25,330 nucleotides of DNA from a virus. The notes under the pieces are model-generated. The model was not told where the DNA came from. It ran no database searches and was given only the letters and a program-made list of their open reading frames with translations. The DNA lies in IMG/VR virus record IMGVR_UViG_3300020159_001861, positions 1-25,330 of that record. One strand, written 5' to 3'. Numbering within the stretch: position 1 is the stretch's first letter; each line of letters begins with the position of its first letter. Both the position numbers and the translations under genes were made by a program. This document shows positions 6,843 to 15,991 of the stretch, piece by piece.

Positions 6843-9800
6843 ATGGCTAAGCAAACAGTAAAACAGGATCAGGCTGATTTAAGCAATGAAGTATTATTAC
6901 TATCCGAAATTCAAAGGGAATGGGCTGATATACTGTCTAAGCAGCAACAAAGTCAAGTTTACGATAAAGAGCGATTAAAAAGTTTAAAATCGCAATACGG
7001 TACATATGATAAATTAGCTGATAGGGTTCGTGAAATAACGGATACGTTTATTACTTTAAACGAAGAAGTAGATGACCATAATAAATCTATAAAAGATTCT
7101 ATTGAAAGCTATGATGATATGGATGATGCTCTTATTAGCATCGGAAGTAGAATGGGAAAAAATAGTGCAGTATACGAAGGTATTAATCAAAAAATACTCA
7201 AATCCAAAGAAGCATTAGGTCAGATATCATCGATATTACAAGGACAAGGGCAATTAACAATAAGGCAGGAACAAAATGTAATGAATGCTGCCGAAGCATA
7301 TAAGGGATTTGTAGTAGATATTGCCGATGCAAGTAGAAAAATAAATCAAGGAAATATTTCACAAGAGGAGTATAATCAGTTAGTAAAGTCGAGTTATGAA
7401 AATCTAACCGGAATGGTTGATTTGATAGATGATTCTACAGAAGCCGGTCAACACCTTAAATCCCAATTTGAAGCTTTAGCTCAGGAGAGTGAATCTTTTT
7501 ACAATGCATCGATGAAATCGCTTGGAGCAATGCAATCATTGGATGAAATAATGGGTTCATTTAGTGGAATACCAGCATTATCAGAATTAAATAGCTTAAT
7601 AAAAACAAATACGAAGGATACACTTGCATTTAAAGCAGCTGTATTCGCATTAGGTGCAGCATTGGGTAATGCTGCATTTGAGTATTTCGGTGCTCCAATT
7701 ACCGCAGCAATGGAGCAAGATAAACAACGTGCCCAAAACAGAATTGATACCGAATCCTCTATAGGAAAAATAGCGGTAGATTCTCAATCAATACCTGCTC
7801 AAATTGAGCAAGAACGATTGGAAGCTAGACTTGATTCAGAAGGTGAGATTGCACGAATGCAATATGAAACCGCATTTATAGCTCAAAGAGTTGCAAATGA
7901 ATTCAATGCTGAAATGCAAAGTGGAGCAGCTGCGTTTGAAAGGGCAGCAAAAACAGCATTATTTGGTAAAGGAATTGGTTCAGTTGGATACGGTGCAGCA
8001 CAGCTTAACTTAATAGGTGTAGGAGCTGATACTATCGCATCGGCTATGGAAACTACATCAACTGCTATGGGAAGGATGCCATCTGCAAAATTGGCAGCTG
8101 ATATGGCAGTTATGGCTGAAAGAACTGGAGCATCGGTTGATGAAATTGTATCAATTAATGAGATGTTCCAACGAATCGATGGCACATCCGAATCCACCGC
8201 AATGAACTTATCAGAGGGATTGCGGAATATGGCAGAACAGGCAAATATTGGGCTAGGTGGATTGATGAGAGAAATTGCAGACGCATCAAAAGATGCACTA
8301 TCATACCAAATAAAATCAGGACCAGCATTAGCAAAACAAGTTGCATACGCCCAATCATTGGGTGTTAATTTCGGAGATATCGCCAAAGCCGGTAAGAGTA
8401 TGGTGATGAACTATAGCGATAGTATTAAAAAGGAGATGCAATTATCGGCAATGTTAGGTAAGAATGTAGACCTTTCCGAAGTGAGAGCTAAATTTGCAAG
8501 TGGAGATACGGCAGGTGCATTATCATCATTACAAGCACAAGGATTAGATCCGGCACAAATGGATATGTTTGCACAGGAGGCACTATCGGAAGCATTAGGT
8601 GGGTTGGATTTGAATACGTTATCGAAGCTATCACAGAATACAGGAAAAAATGTAGCACTTACTGCGGCAGACGCTAAAGCTGGAAATCAAGAGTTTATAT
8701 CAAGAACTCAAGCAGCAGAAGTAGCGTTAAACACTAAACAGGCGGTTATATCAGCTAATTCAGCAATGATAGACCAAGCGTTATCTCAGAAAATAGCCGA
8801 TTCATATATGGCTTCGGGCGAATATAAAACATTAAAAGAAAATCAAGCTGATGCAGCTAAACAAGCTGAGATATTGGCAGGTGCTATGAATGATGCTTGG
8901 ATTAAGAGCGAAGCTTTTGCTAAGCAGATGGTTGAAAGTTCTAAATTGGATTTTACAAGTGGATTAAAGCAAGCTGCAGTGCAAGGGACAGCTACGATAT
9001 TAGGTGGAGTTGCTGCTACGCTTATCAGTAATAGGGTAACCGGAGCAGGTGGTGGTGGATTATTATCTATGTTTGGTAGAGGAGGAGCTAATGCACCTGG
9101 AGGACCATCGGGCGGAAGTTCCACATTAGGTGCGCCAGTAGGAGTGGGTGGGAATTCAATGATTCCTGGCGGAGCATCCGCAGGAATGGGTGGAGCAGCT
9201 GGTGGACTTGGAGGCGCATTACAGGGTATAGCACAGGGATTGAAAGCATTCGCTAGTCCTCAAGTATTAGTTGGGTTAGCCGCAATAACAATTGCTTTAA
9301 AAGTATTAGAGCCGGTTATTGCTTCATTAGTTCCCCTTATGGTAAAACTTTCGGAAGTTATGGGTAATGTAATGGTTAAGGCTCTTGAAGTTGCCGCTCC
9401 AATTATAACATCCATATTTAATGGAATTGGAACTGTAATAAATTCAATAGGAACTGGTATTGGGAATATAATAACAAGCATTGCTGATAGTGTTTCCAAA
9501 TTTGCCGGATTAAACGCGGGAAACTTAACATTAGTAGCAGGTGGTATAACCGCCTTATCCGCAGCAGTTGCATTATTCGGAGCAGGTAGTGTATTGGGAG
9601 CACTTGGTGACTTTTTTAGTGGCGGAAGTGTATTCAATGATTTAAAAGATATATCAAATTATGCAAACCCAATAATGGCAACAGCCGTAGCGGTTAATGC
9701 GTTAGCCAGTGCGTTTGGTAGATTGAGTGGATTGGATGTAAGTGCGTTAAACAAAATACCTTGGGATGATATGGAAGATTTTGCATCAGAAGGTGGAAAA

Positions 9801-10052
9801 TTCGTATTAGCATCAAGCGGTGGAGGTAGTTTTGCACTTTCGAAAGATACTACTGATAATATTAAAAAAATGGCTACAAATACCGAAGCTATGGTTAAGT
9901 TGAATAATACTATGGTTAAACTATTAAAAGAAGGATTCTTCGGAACTTCAGAAACTACCAGCCAACTAAAGCTATATATAGATGGAAAGGATGTTAAACA
10001 ATCATTAAAACGATATACCGATAATACGAAAGGCGGTAAAAAATCAGAATAG
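6843..10052 (+). CDS. Tail tape measure protein
   Basis: At 1069 residues this is the longest gene in the window, which fits a tape measure protein that sets tail length and is ejected with DNA. Residues about 1-230 are charged, Gln-rich and coiled-coil-like. A hydrophobic segment follows at about 259-290, then long Ala-rich helices (290-730). A Gly-rich hinge lies near 732-799. Strongly hydrophobic stretches follow at about 805-836 and 895-921, as expected for the part that may enter the inner membrane. It has no clear transglycosylase or peptidase motif. Using the roughly 0.15 nm per residue seen for lambda-type tails, the tail would be about 160 nm (inference). It sits between chaperone-type and baseplate genes, the usual slot. 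Several antisense ORFs inside are composition shadows. Confidence 0.88.
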   Translation: MAKQTVKQDQADLSNEVLLLSEIQREWADILSKQQQSQVYDKERLKSLKSQYGTYDKLADRVREITDTFITLNEEVDDHNKSIKDSIESYDDMDDALISIGSRMGKNSAVYEGINQKILKSKEALGQISSILQGQGQLTIRQEQNVMNAAEAYKGFVVDIADASRKINQGNISQEEYNQLVKSSYENLTGMVDLIDDSTEAGQHLKSQFEALAQESESFYNASMKSLGAMQSLDEIMGSFSGIPALSELNSLIKTNTKDTLAFKAAVFALGAALGNAAFEYFGAPITAAMEQDKQRAQNRIDTESSIGKIAVDSQSIPAQIEQERLEARLDSEGEIARMQYETAFIAQRVANEFNAEMQSGAAAFERAAKTALFGKGIGSVGYGAAQLNLIGVGADTIASAMETTSTAMGRMPSAKLAADMAVMAERTGASVDEIVSINEMFQRIDGTSESTAMNLSEGLRNMAEQANIGLGGLMREIADASKDALSYQIKSGPALAKQVAYAQSLGVNFGDIAKAGKSMVMNYSDSIKKEMQLSAMLGKNVDLSEVRAKFASGDTAGALSSLQAQGLDPAQMDMFAQEALSEALGGLDLNTLSKLSQNTGKNVALTAADAKAGNQEFISRTQAAEVALNTKQAVISANSAMIDQALSQKIADSYMASGEYKTLKENQADAAKQAEILAGAMNDAWIKSEAFAKQMVESSKLDFTSGLKQAAVQGTATILGGVAATLISNRVTGAGGGGLLSMFGRGGANAPGGPSGGSSTLGAPVGVGGNSMIPGGASAGMGGAAGGLGGALQGIAQGLKAFASPQVLVGLAAITIALKVLEPVIASLVPLMVKLSEVMGNVMVKALEVAAPIITSIFNGIGTVINSIGTGIGNIITSIADSVSKFAGLNAGNLTLVAGGITALSAAVALFGAGSVLGALGDFFSGGSVFNDLKDISNYANPIMATAVAVNALASAFGRLSGLDVSALNKIPWDDMEDFASEGGKFVLASSGGGSFALSKDTTDNIKKMATNTEAMVKLNNTMVKLLKEGFFGTSETTSQLKLYIDGKDVKQSLKRYTDNTKGGKKSE

Positions 10053-10091
10053 TAAGAAGTCACTTTAAAAACTATAAAATTAAATAAAGGA

Positions 10092-10099
10092 TATTTATA
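10092..10099 (+). promoter_or_regulatory. Candidate late promoter octamer (TATTTATA) before baseplate operon
   Basis: This exact copy lies 20 nt upstream of ATG 10120. It overlaps the left arm of a 7-bp inverted repeat, GATATTT (10090-10096) with AAATATC (10108-10114), whose right arm ends 5 nt before the ATG. The four downstream baseplate genes are almost contiguous, so one promoter here could serve them all. Confidence 0.4.
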
Positions 10100-10119
10100 G
10101 TAAATACAAATATCATCTG

Positions 10120-11643
10120 ATGCCAAGTATCTTAGAATTATTTAAAAAATATAATGATAATAAAGAAATCACTATATGGAATGGCGAACGTTCTAAAGAG
10201 GGATTCGGCCAGACTACTATGGATTTTGTAAAAGCAGAAGCTAATCCAGATGGTCCAAGAGTTCTTTTTTATAAAAAATTGGTAACTCCACCATTAATTT
10301 ATGGAACTGATACCCCCAGAATATCACTTAAAGGCACAGTAGACCCTCCAAGAAGTCTATCGGTAGCATCGGCAAGATATAATGATGATGCAACAAAAAA
10401 ACCACCAGTATTAAACTTAGGTTCTCTACTGGGTGGTTCAGCTAATAGACCTTCGGATACTATATTTGAATCAAAAACAGGAGCACCCGTTAGTAAAGGA
10501 ACAATACCAGCATCAGTTGGAGACCATTCTGCTTTAAGAGACTCTGTAAAAGCTGGAACGGATTATAATGTAAGTAAAGTTCCGATGGGGGCAAACGCTC
10601 TTTCAGGTGTAATAAGTGGTGATTTAAATCAAATAGCAGATAAAGCAGTTGGAGCAGCAATTGCAGCAGCTAAGAAAGCTGTTTTAAATACTGCATCCGG
10701 ATTAGTTACTAAAAAGATAAAAAAATTACCAAATACCACATCAATTACTGAGCCAAAAAAAGGGAACGCAGGTAAGTTATATGGGAATAAATCATCATTC
10801 GGATTTACTACTAAGGAGAGTGTAAAAAACTCAGAATGGTATACAATTTACGGAGACACCACCAACAAATTCACAAACAGACCTGAATACATCGCAATTG
10901 GTACTGCTAAGCGTGCTCCAGGAGCCGATATAGATTCGTTTAATAGAAGATTACTTGAGAAGGCACCGAATTCCGATGATCCAAATACTGCAAACACCAT
11001 TGAAGCAAGTTTTATAAAAATAAAACCATTGGGGAAATCGTATTCTTTAATATTTCCCGCAACTGTATCAAATATTTCCGAAACTATTACACCCGAATGG
11101 AGTCCGTTTAAATATGTTGGCTCTCCCTATAATACATACAGATATAACGGAGTCGAACGGGCTCTTTCATTTGATTTTAAATTATATTATTTTGATTCAG
11201 GTACTAGAGATGCTATGAAACGAAATTTAAACTCTCTAAAAGAATTAACATTCCCATACGATGAAGTATCTACAATCAAATATGCGGATAGTGAAGTAGC
11301 TTTAACATTTGCACCTAATTTAATAGAATTAACAATAAACGGATTATATAAAAATATATTTGGATTTATAACTACATTATCCTTTACAATAGATGATAAC
11401 ACCAGCTGGGCAGGTGAGCCGCCTAAACAAGGTGAGGCAAATAGTGGTTCAGAATTATACCCAACTACTATTTCCGTATCGTTCGGTATGACTATAATAG
11501 AAAATCAAAAATTAGATAATAGTTCCAATCCAAATGTTAAAGTAGTTAGATATGATTTCGATGGATTGGGTATAAAGACTGCTAGTGTTTCTCAGCAAAT
11601 TGGAACTTTGTCTGGTATAAGATCAGTCAAATCAATTAGTTAA
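10120..11643 (+). CDS. Baseplate tube-cap / structural protein (gp48/gp54-type, tentative)
   Basis: The protein has 507 residues. The N-terminal ~70 residues begin with ILELFKKYN and include TTMDFVKAEANPDGPRVLFY. A low-complexity Ala/Gly/Lys-rich stretch follows to about 250. The C-terminal part (about 295-470) is the conserved portion: LIFPATVSNISETITPEWSP, then SPYNTYRYNGVERALSFDFK, a LTFPYD segment and FITTLSFTIDDNTSWAG. This pattern, with an RxLSFDF strand and a PD/DDxxW strand, recurs in baseplate proteins next to tape measure and LysM genes in T4-like phages, which I associate with tube-initiating caps. No lysozyme motif is visible. Position directly after the tape measure supports a baseplate or tube initiation role. 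The exact T4 counterpart is uncertain. Confidence 0.6.
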   Translation: MPSILELFKKYNDNKEITIWNGERSKEGFGQTTMDFVKAEANPDGPRVLFYKKLVTPPLIYGTDTPRISLKGTVDPPRSLSVASARYNDDATKKPPVLNLGSLLGGSANRPSDTIFESKTGAPVSKGTIPASVGDHSALRDSVKAGTDYNVSKVPMGANALSGVISGDLNQIADKAVGAAIAAAKKAVLNTASGLVTKKIKKLPNTTSITEPKKGNAGKLYGNKSSFGFTTKESVKNSEWYTIYGDTTNKFTNRPEYIAIGTAKRAPGADIDSFNRRLLEKAPNSDDPNTANTIEASFIKIKPLGKSYSLIFPATVSNISETITPEWSPFKYVGSPYNTYRYNGVERALSFDFKLYYFDSGTRDAMKRNLNSLKELTFPYDEVSTIKYADSEVALTFAPNLIELTINGLYKNIFGFITTLSFTIDDNTSWAGEPPKQGEANSGSELYPTTISVSFGMTIIENQKLDNSSNPNVKVVRYDFDGLGIKTASVSQQIGTLSGIRSVKSIS

Positions 11644-11656
11644 TACTAAATAAATT

Positions 11657-11956
11657 ATGAATAGATATATAAATAGCGAAATATTAAAAACAAAAGAAAC
11701 CAAACGACAGTATTTGGAATCTACCATATATCCAATAGTTAGAGCAGCCGATACCGATATGTATATCATATCAGAAGCCGGAGATAGATTGGATTTATTG
11801 GCATACAAATATTATGGAGATCAGAGTAAATGGTGGATTATAGCAACAGCTAATAATATAAATGATGCTACATTTTATGTAAATCCTGGTATTCAGTTGA
11901 GAATACCAATGGATACTGCAAAAATAGAAATCGATTTACGCAATATAAATAATTAA
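11657..11956 (+). CDS. LysM-domain baseplate protein (T4 gp53-like)
   Basis: The 99-residue protein has a single LysM-like fold at about residues 38-84: a short strand, GDRLDLLAYKYYGDQSKWW, then IATANNI and a closing NPGIQLRIP. The Y.YG....WW.IA..N.....P...L.IP pattern is typical of gp53-type and PVC/T6SS-type LysM baseplate adaptors, which join the hub to the tube or wedge rather than binding cell wall. It is shorter than T4 gp53 (196). It lies 13 nt after the tube-cap-like gene and 3 nt before the hub gene, so the three are probably translated together. ATG 11657 is the first plausible start. Confidence 0.82.
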   Translation: MNRYINSEILKTKETKRQYLESTIYPIVRAADTDMYIISEAGDRLDLLAYKYYGDQSKWWIIATANNINDATFYVNPGIQLRIPMDTAKIEIDLRNINN

Positions 11957-11959
11957 GTT

Positions 11960-14245
11960 ATGCCATTTCCATTCCTTGCACCTGTTAAAAAGTGGGTTGT
12001 AGATGTATTAAAAGAACGTGAAAATCTGGTAAATGATACCGTATCTAAGCCAGCTCATTTTAATTCAATTTTAAAAATTCCTTGGGTAATACTAACATCT
12101 GGCGCAAAGGTAGTTTCGGTATCTGGTCTAAAGAATTTATCAGCCGATGAACGTATTAAAAAGTTAAGGGAATTATATAGTATTAACTCATCAAATCAAG
12201 ATGCTTATTTAGGATGTATTATACAAAATAATGTAAACATAGATACTAAATATCAGAGAGAAGAATCGTATATTGGTTTTGATTTTTCCGGAAAAAAAGT
12301 AAAGGTAGAAGGAGAACTTAATCGTAGAATTTCAACTCCAATTATAGAAAATGTAGAAATAGATACGGATGGGACGAATAACACATTGAAAGTAGCAAGG
12401 GTAACGGTTAGATGCTTTTCATTAAAGCAATTTGAACTGTTTGAATTGTTTTTCTGTAAACCTGGTATGAATGTATTAGTAGAGTTTGGAGATAATACTT
12501 TGGATGCAAGGCGATTTAAATCAAATTTAGAAATATCTAATAATACAGCTTGGAGTTCATCTACTTTATTTCCAAAAAATAATTATAATGATTTTGTAAA
12601 TAAGTTTTCAGAATATTATAGATTTACTTCACTTTCATTTAAACTATTTCAAAATCATGTAAAACAATCGCTAGGTTCGTATGATTTTTTAGCAGGAAAG
12701 GTTACAGATTTTAATTTTGGAATCGAATCAGATGGTACATATAGTATTTCTTTGGAAATTTCACAAGGAAATCAGATATCATTAGCGATACCAACTAATA
12801 TATCCAATAATACAGCTCAAACTAATACTCCGCCAAAGCCAAATGTTAAAGATTTTGACCAATGGATTGCACAATTATGTGCCGATTTAAATATAGAAAA
12901 ATCCAAATTGAATGCAAGCGAAGCTGATTGGCAAAATGAATTCTTCAATTGGGGTAAGGTTAGTGATACAAAGCAGGATGAAACCGCATCAACTGAAAGA
13001 TATATCTCATTAAGATTTATTTTAAAAAAATTAATGAACTATTCATTAACCGAAAAAGGATATGAGCCGGATACATTTGATTTTAAAATTCCAACATACG
13101 ATATAGGTGGTGCTCAAAAAGAATACATCCCAATTCGTTCTCATAAAAATATAATATCAGCTAATACAGACATAATATATCCTAATAAACAAATGATTAC
13201 GTTTGTCGCACCAATCAAAGGCGATAAGGCAGATATTATTAATATATCGAATAAAACCATAGATTGTAGTATTAATGGGTATTCCATAAACGATGGAGCA
13301 ATTGTCAAAGATAGCGAAGGTAAGATTATAAATCCCACTACAAACGATGGATGCTGTGGAAATGCTTTAAACATTTTTTTAAATTATAAATTACTTGTTC
13401 AGTCTTGGAAAGCAACTTATACTAGAATAGATTTTATAACTGCAATACTGGAGGCCGTAAACTCAAACAGTTTAGGAAAATTCAGATTAGTAATCGGTAA
13501 TATAAAGGAAGGAACTTCTGCAAGTATATTAGACTACACTAGTCAGAGTGAGAATATCCCAGTGGATAATCTAATTTATAGATTTAACCCAAATACAATA
13601 CAATCCAATGTTATAGATTTTAGTTTCAATTTTGAAATGAGTAATTTAGTAGCAGGTAGAACTATATTTAATTCACAAAGATTTATAACAAATGCATTAA
13701 AGAATATATCAGATACAGACAAAGCATTATCCGATATCCCATTGCCTGATAAAATTTTCGAAGAATTCGATATGTCTATGATGAGCAATGCCGATGGTCG
13801 TTTTTCACTAAATATGATAGATTTTAGTGCATTGGAAAAAAACTTCAAGGAATCGGTAACTAAAACTACTACATTTGATAATTCGGAAGCTGAGGTAGTG
13901 CAAAACGAAGCAACCGATTATACCGATATTATAGATGGTAAATCTATAAAATTTAAATTCAAAGATGGTATCAAAGCTTTAATATTTACCGATGAAGATT
14001 TAATAAGAGAGAAAATAGCAGAACCAAAGGAAGATAAGAAATCAACATTGACACCAATTAGTGTAACCTTAGTGATAGATGGTATTAATGGGTTTAACTG
14101 CGGAGAATACTTTAGAATAAATGGTGTTCCTGAAATATACAATCAAATTGGCGTATTTCAAATCACAAATATAAAACATAGCGTTGCAGCTGAAGGTTGG
14201 AGGACTACATTGGAAGCACAATTTAGAATAACACCAAACAAATAA
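11960..14245 (+). CDS. Baseplate central hub protein (gp27-like)
   Basis: The protein has 761 residues. The most diagnostic part is the C-terminus (about 695-761): a VTLVIDGINGFNCGEYFRIN strand pair, then VPEIYNQIGVFQITNIKHSV and a final GWRTTLEAQFRI. This resembles the end of gp27/gpD-type hub proteins, where the segment forms part of the tube-like ring that carries the spike. The N-terminal region has VARVTVRCFSLKQFELFELF and GMNVLVEFGD, typical of hub domains. No lysozyme or metal-spike motif is visible, so the spike tip must be encoded elsewhere or be absent. It is much longer than T4 gp27 (391), with an insert in the middle. It lies 3 nt after the LysM gene and 3 nt before the 124-aa gene. 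Confidence 0.72.
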   Translation: MPFPFLAPVKKWVVDVLKERENLVNDTVSKPAHFNSILKIPWVILTSGAKVVSVSGLKNLSADERIKKLRELYSINSSNQDAYLGCIIQNNVNIDTKYQREESYIGFDFSGKKVKVEGELNRRISTPIIENVEIDTDGTNNTLKVARVTVRCFSLKQFELFELFFCKPGMNVLVEFGDNTLDARRFKSNLEISNNTAWSSSTLFPKNNYNDFVNKFSEYYRFTSLSFKLFQNHVKQSLGSYDFLAGKVTDFNFGIESDGTYSISLEISQGNQISLAIPTNISNNTAQTNTPPKPNVKDFDQWIAQLCADLNIEKSKLNASEADWQNEFFNWGKVSDTKQDETASTERYISLRFILKKLMNYSLTEKGYEPDTFDFKIPTYDIGGAQKEYIPIRSHKNIISANTDIIYPNKQMITFVAPIKGDKADIINISNKTIDCSINGYSINDGAIVKDSEGKIINPTTNDGCCGNALNIFLNYKLLVQSWKATYTRIDFITAILEAVNSNSLGKFRLVIGNIKEGTSASILDYTSQSENIPVDNLIYRFNPNTIQSNVIDFSFNFEMSNLVAGRTIFNSQRFITNALKNISDTDKALSDIPLPDKIFEEFDMSMMSNADGRFSLNMIDFSALEKNFKESVTKTTTFDNSEAEVVQNEATDYTDIIDGKSIKFKFKDGIKALIFTDEDLIREKIAEPKEDKKSTLTPISVTLVIDGINGFNCGEYFRINGVPEIYNQIGVFQITNIKHSVAAEGWRTTLEAQFRITPNK

Positions 14246-14248
14246 AAT

Positions 14249-14623
14249 ATGTATTCAAAAATATCTACCAATCTAAATGTATTCAAATTAGATATCCCAA
14301 AAACAATAGTACCAGCACCAACTGATATTGATTATGAAATTGGATTTATTAGAAGATATTTCTGCCAAAAATCAAATGATGCAAATAGCTACCTGTTTGA
14401 AATCGATGAGAATGAGTTTAGGAGATTATCGGAATCCCCGTTTTGGGTAGTTACTGATGTAAAATGGAGAATAGCTGGTCCAATTGAACGAACGTATAAA
14501 GAAGATGGTAGTTTATCAGATTTAGGAGTCGTGTCCTCAAATAAAGCCGCAATTGCGTTTGGAGCATCGACAATTAAAAATATTGGTTTGTATTTACCCA
14601 ATTTACTACAATTTTACAAATAA
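14249..14623 (+). CDS. Conserved phage baseplate-associated protein, function unknown
   Basis: The 124-residue soluble protein is not assigned to a named family. It has a compact alpha/beta pattern: IDYEIGFIRRYFCQKSNDAN near 27-46, a FEIDENEFRRL strand-helix, WVVTDVKWRIAGPIE near 68-82, and an ending NIGLYLPNLLQFYK. Proteins of this size and pattern occur beside hub genes in T4-like phages, which I treat as context and not proof of function. Its start is 3 nt after the hub stop codon, so it belongs to the baseplate operon and probably completes the hub or wedge. It is the last gene of the structural block; the polymerase promoter begins 12 nt after its stop. Confidence 0.7.
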   Translation: MYSKISTNLNVFKLDIPKTIVPAPTDIDYEIGFIRRYFCQKSNDANSYLFEIDENEFRRLSESPFWVVTDVKWRIAGPIERTYKEDGSLSDLGVVSSNKAAIAFGASTIKNIGLYLPNLLQFYK

Positions 14624-14634
14624 TTGCATATAAA

Positions 14635-14666
14635 TTTGTATTTCTCATTAAAATGTTGTATATTCG
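14635..14666 (+). promoter_or_regulatory. Host-type promoter for the polymerase-like gene, apparently leaderless
   Basis: TTTG (14635-14638) and TATATTCG (14659-14666) are separated by 20 nt, matching the other three host-type promoters; the -7 box has one mismatch to TATATTTG. The expected start of transcription is about 14670-14674, at or next to ATG 14674. Confidence 0.6.
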
Positions 14667-14673
14667 TAGGAAT

Positions 14674-15939
14674 ATGATACTGATAGAAAATAACAACAGC
14701 CTTTTTGAGTTTTACAAATCAAATGTAACACCCTTACTAGCGTTTCCAATATGGAGTTCGCCCAAAGCACATGAACATGATGCAAGTATATCCTTTCTAT
14801 ATATACGAACATACGACAATCATTATTTAATAAACTTTAATCACATCGATGCAGATACGTGCGATTTGATTAATTTTGATAAATTGATTAAGCCTGATAC
14901 ATTAGTATATGGAAATCGCTATTTAGCCACTAAGGGGTTGGATTATGAGTGGGTATATTTCGAACACTATGGTAAACCGTTCATACTCAATGAGTTCGCT
15001 GAAGAGGTTTATAAGGGGTATAAAAGCGATTTTAAATATCTAAACGATTGTATACCAATGATGCGTTGGATTAATACCTTAAAACGAATACCAATTATAC
15101 CTATAATTAAACATTCGTATAGAGCTTACTCCGATTCCATTACATTACTTGGTAAGTTGGAATCATCGGGCGTAAAAGTGGATGTAGAATCATTTGTGAA
15201 TCGATTTAACTTTAATAGGAAGTATTTATCTAACGGATTCGCTTATACCAAATATAACCCATATACCATTACAGGTAGACCTAGTAATAGACATTTAGGT
15301 GTTAATTGGGCTGCAATGAATAAATCCGATGGAAGTAGATCTAATATTGTTAGTAGATTTGAAGGTGGTACCCTTATTCAATTTGATTATGAATCGTATC
15401 ATATTCGGATTATTGGAAAACTAATTGGATATAAATTCCCAGTCGGAGAAACGGCACATGAGCATCTTGCTAAATACTATGGAGTTACGATTGAGGAATC
15501 AAAATCCCTATCATTTAAGTATCTGTATGGCGGTTTAGATGAATTCGCACGGACTATTCCATTTTTCCAACAAGTAGATGTATATATTAAAGAACTGTAT
15601 GAACAATTCATACTCAATGAATACCTAATAACTCCGATGTATAAGAGAAAGATTCCATTACAGCGTATAGAAGGTGTTACTGAGCAAAAAGTATTTAATT
15701 ACCTTTTACAGGCATTGGAAACGGAAATAAATTACAGTAAGATGCAGGAAGTAATGGATAAATTAGAAAGTAGAAGTTCAAAATTAATATTATATACCTA
15801 TGATGCATTTCTAATAGATATGCACCCAGATGATAGAGATACGGTAATTAATGAATTGGTAGATATATTAGAAAGGGGTGGATTTCCAGTTAGGATATTT
15901 GAGGGTTTGAATTACCATAGCTTGAATAAATTATCCTAA
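14674..15939 (+). CDS. Family A DNA polymerase-like protein, short and divergent
   Basis: The 421-residue protein has the palm and fingers motifs of Pol I-type polymerases. There is TITGRPSN (the TGR region), then motif A as FDYESYHIR (DYxxxxxR). Motif B is SKSLSFKYLYGG (KxxxFxxxYG) and motif C is YTYDAFLID in place of HDE. Both catalytic Asp positions are kept. The Arg four residues before the motif B Lys, which helps bind the incoming triphosphate in E. coli Pol I, is replaced by Ile. The Glu of HDE is Ala. The N-terminal ~160 residues show no clear 3'-5' exonuclease motifs. I start the gene at ATG 14674, not 14653, because the earlier ATG lies between the two promoter boxes. It could be the replicative enzyme or a specialised paralogue; the rest of the genome would decide. 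Confidence 0.72.
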   Translation: MILIENNNSLFEFYKSNVTPLLAFPIWSSPKAHEHDASISFLYIRTYDNHYLINFNHIDADTCDLINFDKLIKPDTLVYGNRYLATKGLDYEWVYFEHYGKPFILNEFAEEVYKGYKSDFKYLNDCIPMMRWINTLKRIPIIPIIKHSYRAYSDSITLLGKLESSGVKVDVESFVNRFNFNRKYLSNGFAYTKYNPYTITGRPSNRHLGVNWAAMNKSDGSRSNIVSRFEGGTLIQFDYESYHIRIIGKLIGYKFPVGETAHEHLAKYYGVTIEESKSLSFKYLYGGLDEFARTIPFFQQVDVYIKELYEQFILNEYLITPMYKRKIPLQRIEGVTEQKVFNYLLQALETEINYSKMQEVMDKLESRSSKLILYTYDAFLIDMHPDDRDTVINELVDILERGGFPVRIFEGLNYHSLNKLS

Positions 15940-15950
15940 ATTCATATATA

Positions 15951-15958
15951 TAGTTATA
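15951..15958 (+). promoter_or_regulatory. Candidate late promoter octamer variant (TAGTTATA) before 620-aa gene
   Basis: It has one mismatch to TATTTATA and lies 33 nt before the ATG at 15992, in a very AT-rich spacer. The evidence is weaker than for the exact copies. Confidence 0.25.
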
Positions 15959-15991
15959 TACAGTATTAAATTAAATAATAGTTTTAAGAGT

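Noticed and set aside
7883-10126. Several long antisense ORFs under the tape measure gene
   Set aside because: They mirror the Ala/Gly-rich coding strand, have Pro/Asn-rich or low-complexity products, and have no promoter or leader of their own.
14653-14673. ATG 14653 as start of the polymerase-like gene
   Set aside because: It lies between the -33 and -7 boxes of the promoter, so the predicted transcript does not contain it; ATG 14674 is used instead.
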